A stretch of 10,410 nucleotides of DNA from Deltaproteobacteria bacterium (GTDB lineage Bacteria > Desulfobacterota > Desulfarculia > Adiutricales > Adiutricaceae), in the NCBI GenBank assembly GCA_031278795.1, contig JAITJT010000122.1, positions 1 to 10,410 on the forward strand, written 5' to 3'. Numbering within the stretch: the first letter of the stretch is position 1; each line of letters begins with the position of its first letter. This document shows positions 6,901 through 10,410 of the stretch, piece by piece. Position numbers and translations under genes: made by a program. Under the pieces are notes generated by a model. The model was not told the DNA's origin and did no database searches. It saw nothing but the letters and a program-made list of their open reading frames with translations.

Positions 6901-7684
6901 ATCTCTCCAAAAAATTTGCATCCCAGAAGAAACCCATGGTCTCGAAGATCTTAAAGTCCCTCTCCGGAAAGAGGCCGCTTAGAGTCTCAAACATAGCGTG
7001 GAGCTTATTCATGTTATATAAGAACTCCGCATAAACAGAGCCCCTCTCGATGGCCGCTGACAAGAGGTACAGGGGTCCCGGCTCTGTTTTTAAATTGTCA
7101 TGGTCTAAGACATATAAGTTAAAGAGGGCCTCCGGAACCTTCTCAGCTTCCGCGGCCGTCTTAAAGAGCTCCTTGGCCTTTTTGAGGTCCTGCTTTACCC
7201 CGTGGCCCATGTAGTATCTAATCCCTAGATTGTTAGCGGCTCCCTTGTGTCCAAAGTTCGCGGATTTGGTCTCAAGCTTCGCGATAAGGCTCACCATGTC
7301 CCCATACCTTTTCTCCATTGGATCAATCTGGCTAAGCTTCTTTTCCCGCAAAAACTGGGCCATGATGAAACAGATGTTCCCCATGGCGTCCTCTGAGTGG
7401 GTGACATCGGCCGCGTGCTTGAGGATAGCTGGGAGCTTCTCCAGCTCTTCTGTACTGGGCTCGTCCTTCTCCAGAACCTCCTTTCCGAACTGTATGCCCT
7501 TTGTTACCGCCTGGGCCCCCTGGAATTCCTGGTGACCCTTCCTGGGGCTCAGTGGAGGTGGGGCTGGAACCTGGTTAAAGTGCTCCCATTCGGAGAAGTC
7601 CTCTTCGTAAGCCAAAAGCTCTTGGGAGCGTAGCCCCTGGAGCAGTAACAAGAGCGAAAGAAACAGTAGCGCTGTTATCGTCAT
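3986..7684 (-). CDS. Large exported SEL1-repeat protein
   Basis: This 1232-residue protein starts with a signal peptide-like segment (MTITALLFLSLLLLLQGLRS) with no lipobox cysteine, so export to the periplasm or beyond is likely. An unrecognised stretch (about 21-145) is followed by many SEL1 (TPR-like) repeats of about 36 residues. One or two lie near 150-220, a dense block runs from about 285 to 805, and a second block from about 950 to 1195. A clear unit is AQYLLASLYAEGRGVKKDIP followed by KAIEWFTKAAASG. The two blocks are separated by a charged linker (about 805-945) containing KKAPS/T repeats. SEL1 arrays act as protein-protein scaffolds; long exported ones such as Legionella EnhC (about 1200 residues) take part in host contact or envelope maintenance. 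No catalytic domain is visible, and the role here is unknown. The ATG has only a weak ribosome site. It stands alone between spacers and has its own terminator. Confidence 0.88.
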   Translation of the reverse strand: MTITALLFLSLLLLLQGLRSQELLAYEEDFSEWEHFNQVPAPPPLSPRKGHQEFQGAQAVTKGIQFGKEVLEKDEPSTEELEKLPAILKHAADVTHSEDAMGNICFIMAQFLREKKLSQIDPMEKRYGDMVSLIAKLETKSANFGHKGAANNLGIRYYMGHGVKQDLKKAKELFKTAAEAEKVPEALFNLYVLDHDNLKTEPGPLYLLSAAIERGSVYAEFLYNMNKLHAMFETLSGLFPERDFKIFETMGFFWDANFLERFRDLGPAFHQNSRFLLSRLERPRDIKIKGEIEGAFGEFYSLGLDAEVDMEKAQAWLSAAGAHGHMESQFKLGMWYNSGKHVKKNARAEQKWMKLASEQGNLTAQFFLGMNYYRLSLGADEAQDPQKGSEYLELALHELREAAKNGESNAMFILGRLYAQSESKIYDAKKAVKYLKDAASRGHVEALFNLGQHYLEQAEDFDGINKAVECFRDAAEMNHSQAQFFVSKLYLLGMGLTKDLDNSLYWLKRAAENGNNEARLILAQSYQNGSFTPVDMDCAVEQYRLSAEAGDPEAQYLLASLYAEGRGVKKDIPKAIEWFTKAAASGVPEAHQWLGYTYHYGVGVPKDQKLANKHLRSASAGGLVEPESLLGEIYSQLPQQVNIENALKWHRLAAEHGNVPSMMYMGYASAKGRGTPIDLKESSEWYLLASEGGSARAGFIISQFHYYGIALPESKDLALELAKVAAANGSVDAMSFLGHVFYEESMKQEPNSEGFLELTIESYCYHLDAALEGDQGSIKFLAGFFERNGFGLNYALAARMEPRVRAKELIPARDPEKIKEGDTGPKNLLEDLDLDGEDSRICLKYIPNYKTITRKRSDEEKSPLIARMKRFRQAIPSKKIPVTKKAPSKKAPTKKAPSKAPQKPPFPNFFQDSKRLLTEEERDWLAPRLRELSGEVPSLSTSESHLWEDGDFFLEHDFYWYKLAAEKGHAESLLRLGVAHETGVVLPFDRTLAYSYFQRASLEGSDYASVILEYYYRLGLEPSERPLTSSDIPCFDNFQGKDALVKLKELAEEKDSLVIYALGLMYYLGIGTEVNYTKAEEFFLRASERGSGKADFELYRIYLSQGEKTKAKAQLEEAAESGYLRALLETAYAYKYGSLHPINQIRANMYFLKAANRNERDAVYEWANINNFGLKTKVDKPLALELYSKAMSLGHPLAGYIFLHERYQGLTYDKVPDQVEVPKYTPRPKLDS
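4991..5053 (-). repeat. In-frame 15-base repeats encoding KKAPS/T, with A6-A7 runs
   Basis: Three 15-base units (4991-5005, 5006-5020, 5021-5035) encode KKAPS, KKAPT and KKAPS (residues 884-898); a degenerate unit at 5036-5053 encodes KKIPVT. On the coding strand each exact unit begins with six A, and the last contains seven A. This lies in the linker between the two SEL1 blocks. The basic, proline-spaced linker could span or bind cell-wall or nucleic-acid polymers, but there is no direct evidence. Confidence 0.85.
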
Positions 7685-7813
7685 ATAAGAACCATTCCGT
7701 TATCAGTACAGCTCAAAATTGTTATGAGAAACTAGTTAGATATATATAAAGCATTGTATAAGAAAATTATAAAAAAAGTTAACAATATATAAAGCCAATA
7801 AACAGTTATTTAT

Positions 7814-7838
7814 AGACTTGAGCCCTAAGGTCAAGTCT
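7814..7838. other. Hairpin, 8-base perfect stem
   Basis: AGACTTGA (7814-7821) pairs with TCAAGTCT (7831-7838) around a nine-base loop. No T run follows on either strand, so it is not a standard terminator. It lies about 130 bases upstream of the SEL1 start and could be an operator or a leader structure. Confidence 0.45.
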
Positions 7839-7892
7839 TAATTTAGGAATTTTAAATGCGCTCCCTGCCCCATAAAAGGGCCTGAAAATTAT

Positions 7893-7936
7893 GACTCTGA
7901 AGGGATGCCTAAGACGGCTATGTCCACTTCAGGGTC
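7893..7936. other. Long nested hairpin upstream of the SEL1 gene
   Basis: GACTCTGAAG (7893-7902) pairs with CTTCAGGGTC (7927-7936), ten pairs with one T-G pair. Inside, GGA pairs with TCC and GCC with GGC around the loop TAAGAC, so the whole 44 bases fold into one arm. There is no T run directly after it on either strand. It could be a structured leader or small RNA, an attenuator or a repeat-type palindrome; the sequence alone does not decide. Confidence 0.5.
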
Positions 7937-8268
7937 TCAGCTAATTATATATAGTCAAATTCAAGTTTTTTTAAAGCCCCCCTAGGGCTCTCATACTTAA
8001 AAATGCGAGCAAATAGCACTTAATCCATATTTAGCTTAGCAGAGGCCTTTGGGCACTGCTAAAGTACAGAGGTAAATCACACTAAGCAAAAAAAAATCGG
8101 ACATGGGACAGAATTCTTCCCCGTTTTTCTCACAGTGGAGCGAATTTTTCAAGTGTTTGTTGATGATCCAGGGGTTTTAGACCTTCCTTTAGGGCTCCGC
8201 CATAAGTGGCTTAGGAATTTTCTCCCTTTCCAAGGTAACTTAAAATGCCTATCTTTAAAGCTTTTTTC

Positions 8269-8294
8269 AAAGCCTTAGCCACAAAGGATTTCCG
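8269..8294. repeat. Dispersed 26-base intergenic repeat, copy B
   Basis: The plus strand begins AAAGCCTTAGCCACAAA and ends ATTTCCG, matching copy A at 3791-3816 at 23 of 26 positions. A further AAGGATTTCC word occurs downstream (8324-8333), echoing the repeated ATTTCC words next to copy A. Confidence 0.75.
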
Positions 8295-8470
8295 AATGAA
8301 TATTTCTTACAATGTTATATAGCAAGGATTTCCACGTGGTTTTTTCATTTAAGGCTAAACCATAAGGTATCATAAGAATATTTTTTTTAGCTAGCTTAAT
8401 ACATAAGGCTTAAATAGCCCTATCCCCTGCCTCTTATTTAGACAATCTGGAAAAATAATTCCCTAAAATG

Positions 8471-8497
8471 AAAACCCCCGGGCTTTCCCGGGGGTTT
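8471..8497 (-). terminator. Rho-independent terminator after hydG
   Basis: AAACCCCCGGG (8472-8482) pairs perfectly with CCCGGGGGTTT (8487-8497) around a four-base loop. On the minus strand the stem ends in TTTT followed by CATTTTAG. It starts 22 bases after the hydG stop and closes the hydE-hydG unit. Confidence 0.93.
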
Positions 8498-8519
8498 AGA
8501 TTTGATATTTTAAGAGGCC

Positions 8520-9932
8520 TCAGATGCGGAAGTCCCGGCTTCCGCCCTCTATGGCGGTGAGCTGCTTGGTTACCAAGGCGCGCACCTTGGCGTTGGGCAC
8601 CACACCTATCTCGGACTCTATCAAGGCGTTTCCCATGGCCAGGGTCTTGGGGGAGGCGTAGTCCACCAGGTACTCCTTTAGGGTCATGAGGGCGTTGGGG
8701 TGGCAGCAGTTGAGGATCTTTCCGGACTTGCACAGGGCCATGAAGCGGTCTCCGGTGCGTCCCTCCCTATAGCAGGCCGTGCAGAAGCTGGGGATGTGCC
8801 CTAGCTCCATGAGCCAGGATATTACCTCATCCAGGCTACGGTTGTCGTAAACGTCAAACTGCCGGGTGTTCTCGGTCTCCTCTTCATAGTAGCCGCCCAC
8901 CGAGGTTCTCGAACCTCCGCTTATCTGGGAGACGCCTAAGTCCAGAACCCGCTCCCGGCACTCCTGGCTCTCGCGGGTGGAGACAATCATTCCGGTGTAA
9001 GGGACGGATATGCGGATGCAGGCCACTAACTTCGCGAAGGTGTCGTCCGTTATGCCTCCATTGAACTTGGAGGGGTCGATGTCCTCGGCGGCCCTTACCC
9101 TAGGAACACTTATGGTGTGGGGACCCACGCCGTGGACAGCCTCCAGGTGCTCGGCGTGCATCATGAGGGCCGCGAACTCGTAGCGGTAGAATTCCAAGCC
9201 AAAGAGCACACCCAGGCCCACGTCGTCTATGCCACCAAACATGGCCCTATCCATGGCCTCGGTGTGCCAGTCGTAGTTGTGCTTGGGGCCGTAGGGGTGG
9301 AGCCTCTCGTAGCCCTCGCGGTTATAGGTCTCCTGGAAGAGGATGTAGGTGCCTATGCCGGCGTCCCTTAGTTTTTCGTAATTATCCACCGTGGTGGCCG
9401 CGATGTTTACGTTTACCCTGCGTATGGCGCCGTTCTTGTGCTTGATGGAATAGATGGTCTTGATGGACTCCAGGATATACTCGATGGGGTTTTTTATCGG
9501 GTCCTCACCGGCCTCCAGAGCCAGCCTCTTGTGGCCCATGTCCTGAAGGGCGGTAACCTCCCGGACGATATCCTCCATGGAGAGCTTACGCCTCGCGATT
9601 GTCTTGTTGGAGGAGTGGTAGGGGCAGTAGAGGCAGCCGTTTATGCAGTAGTTGGACAGATACAAAGGCGCGAACATCACTATGCGGTTGCCGTAGAAGT
9701 CCATCTTTATCTTCTTGGCCAGCTGGAATATCTCCTGGTTCTTATCCTCCAGCTGACACTCCAAGAGAACCGAGGCCTCCCTATGGCTTAAACCCTTCTT
9801 GTGGCTGGCCCTCTCCAGGATGTCATCAATGAGTTCCCTATTGCAGGCGTTTTCCCTTGCGTACTGGAGAGTCTCCAGCACCTCGCCGTGGTGGATAAAC
9901 TCCCCGGCATGAAGCGATTTTGGATCGTACAT
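8520..9932 (-). CDS. hydG: [FeFe]-hydrogenase H-cluster maturase HydG (radical SAM)
   Basis: HydG is a cytoplasmic radical-SAM enzyme that splits tyrosine and makes the CO and CN ligands of the hydrogenase H-cluster, delivered as an iron-carbonyl-cyanide unit. With the chosen start the protein has 470 residues, the usual family length. The radical-SAM cysteines are CINGCLYC (Cys96, Cys100, Cys103, CX3CX2C), set in the typical NRIVMFAPLYLSNYC context. The second cluster, which binds the dangler iron, is present as Cys384, Cys387 and Cys410 (CX2CX22C). GLSHREASVLLECQLED near the N-terminus is also typical. All key residues are intact, so it should be active. The ATG at 9930-9932 is chosen because GGAAGGAG lies six bases upstream and the family normally begins MYxxKS; an upstream in-frame ATG at 9986 has no such support. 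It follows hydE by 58 bases in one operon. Confidence 0.97.
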   Translation of the reverse strand: MYDPKSLHAGEFIHHGEVLETLQYARENACNRELIDDILERASHKKGLSHREASVLLECQLEDKNQEIFQLAKKIKMDFYGNRIVMFAPLYLSNYCINGCLYCPYHSSNKTIARRKLSMEDIVREVTALQDMGHKRLALEAGEDPIKNPIEYILESIKTIYSIKHKNGAIRRVNVNIAATTVDNYEKLRDAGIGTYILFQETYNREGYERLHPYGPKHNYDWHTEAMDRAMFGGIDDVGLGVLFGLEFYRYEFAALMMHAEHLEAVHGVGPHTISVPRVRAAEDIDPSKFNGGITDDTFAKLVACIRISVPYTGMIVSTRESQECRERVLDLGVSQISGGSRTSVGGYYEEETENTRQFDVYDNRSLDEVISWLMELGHIPSFCTACYREGRTGDRFMALCKSGKILNCCHPNALMTLKEYLVDYASPKTLAMGNALIESEIGVVPNAKVRALVTKQLTAIEGGSRDFRI

Positions 9933-9938
9933 CTTTAA

Positions 9939-9946
9939 CTCCTTCC
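9939..9946 (-). promoter_or_regulatory. Strong ribosome binding site that fixes the hydG start
   Basis: GGAAGGAG on the minus strand, six bases before the ATG at 9930-9932. It removes 18 codons from the longest possible reading and gives a protein starting MYDPKS, in line with known HydG proteins. Confidence 0.85.
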
Positions 9947-9990
9947 GGGTCGGAGTCACCTCCCCGTCAGCGCGCGATTGTTCCATTAGT

Positions 9991-10410
9991 TCAGATTTTC
10001 CCTAAGTCGAATCCAGGATGGTCGCCCCGGGAAGCGTTTATTTGATAGCCAATTGTGTTAATGCGCCTCTCCACGCAGAAACGGCAGGCGCTGGCCTTGT
10101 CGCCCACGCAGATCTTGTTGTCGTAGAGGAGGTATTTCTTCCTAACCTTTGGCGGGGTGAGTATGGGCATGATGACATTGGCCCCGGCCAGGACCCCTTT
10201 TTCCCTTCCCTCCCCGTCCAGGGTACCTAGGGCCGTGGTCGCGGGAAGTAGAGCCTTTGGCTCCATGAGCCTTATTAACCCCAAGAGAAAGAGGGTTAGA
10301 TCCACGTCACCCGCGGGAGAGCTCGCGAAAGGCGTATCCTTGTGGGGAATGAAAGGACCAATCCCCACCATGTGGGGAGAGAGCTCTTTGATGTAGAGTA
10401 AATCCTCGGC
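9991..10410 (-). CDS. hydE: [FeFe]-hydrogenase maturase HydE, C-terminal part (cut by window edge)
   Basis: The last 139 residues of a radical-SAM protein are visible; the 5' part with the SAM-cluster cysteines lies beyond base 10410. The segment MVGIGPFIPHKDTPF, then LMEPKALLPATTALGTLD, GVLAGANVIMP and KKYLLYDNKICVGDKA are typical of HydE, a relative of biotin synthase that works on the way to the dithiomethylamine-bridged diiron site. A second, accessory cluster motif is intact: Cys-VGDKASA-Cys-RF-Cys (CX7CX2C), as in Thermotoga HydE, where it is dispensable. The stop codon is 58 bases before the hydG start. Together with hydG this shows that the organism makes, or made, [FeFe]-hydrogenase; HydF and the hydrogenase must be coded elsewhere. 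Confidence 0.93.
   Translation of the reverse strand, partial: AEDLLYIKELSPHMVGIGPFIPHKDTPFASSPAGDVDLTLFLLGLIRLMEPKALLPATTALGTLDGEGREKGVLAGANVIMPILTPPKVRKKYLLYDNKICVGDKASACRFCVERRINTIGYQINASRGDHPGFDLGKI

Larger units (their letters stand above)
7685..8470. other. Long AT-rich spacer between hydG and the SEL1 gene
   Basis: No recognisable gene is present on either strand. It should contain the SEL1 promoter, but among many A/T hexamers near 7740-7790 no pair stands out. Visible structures are two hairpins (7814-7838 and 7893-7936), copy B of the dispersed 26-base repeat (8269-8294), scattered CATAAG words (8203-8208, 8361-8366, 8371-8376, 8402-8407), and TTTAGCTTAGC at 8030-8040, which also occurs at 743-753 in the repeats upstream of the hydantoinase-like gene. 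Confidence 0.7.

Noticed and set aside
7754..7785. Promoter pair for the SEL1 gene (TTGTTA, then TTATAC after 18 bases)
   Set aside because: Both boxes are poor matches in a stretch almost wholly A and T, and several equal alternatives exist.
8063..8278. A plus-strand frame of 71 codons free of stops in the hydG-SEL1 spacer
   Set aside because: It has no ATG or ribosome site at its beginning, starts with a long A run, and its translation resembles no family I recognise; chance is likely in a spacer of this length.
9933..9986. Earlier in-frame ATG for hydG, adding 18 residues
   Set aside because: The extra residues match nothing in HydG proteins and contain the strong ribosome site of the downstream ATG.

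Overview
The window reads as chromosomal DNA of an anaerobic, Gram-negative bacterium. A three-gene Tol/Ton-type envelope motor implies an outer membrane, and two radical-SAM maturases of [FeFe]-hydrogenase imply hydrogen metabolism without oxygen. The combination would fit Desulfobacterota (the former Deltaproteobacteria), but this is inference; nothing here fixes the taxon. All recognised genes lie on the minus strand. Coding DNA is fairly GC-rich, while the spacers are strongly AT-rich and long (four spacers of roughly 200 to 835 bases, about a fifth of the window), giving a low coding density.

Layout in the direction of transcription (right to left): the 3' part of hydE (9991-10410, cut by the window edge), then hydG (8520-9932) with a strong terminator at 8471-8497. 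An 835-base spacer follows, holding hairpins and dispersed repeats. Next is a 1232-residue exported SEL1-repeat protein (3986-7684) with a terminator at 3880-3912. After a spacer of about 590 bases come tolQ (2617-3393) and tolR (2080-2607), tightly coupled, then a 196-base repeat-bearing spacer and a tolA/tonB-like gene (945-1883) ending in a terminator at 864-923. Last is a spacer with two kinds of short tandem repeats and the first 168 codons of a hydantoinase/oxoprolinase-family protein (1-506).

HydE and HydG act together, with HydF (not in the window), to build the diiron part of the hydrogenase H-cluster. TolQ and TolR form a proton-driven inner-membrane motor, and the TolA/TonB-like protein carries the force across the periplasm. 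No tolB or pal follows. The SEL1 protein is probably periplasmic and probably a protein-protein scaffold.

The most interesting unexplained signal is in the spacers. Between tolR and tolA there are five near-palindromic 12-mers of the AGCTTANNAGCT type, spaced 21, 20, 21 and 20 bases, ending just upstream of a candidate extended -10 promoter for tolA. A related AGCT-type 44-base tandem duplication lies upstream of the hydantoinase-like gene, and a 26-base repeat is shared by the two spacers flanking the SEL1 gene. I found no complete new multigene system, CRISPR array, mobile element or RNA gene.
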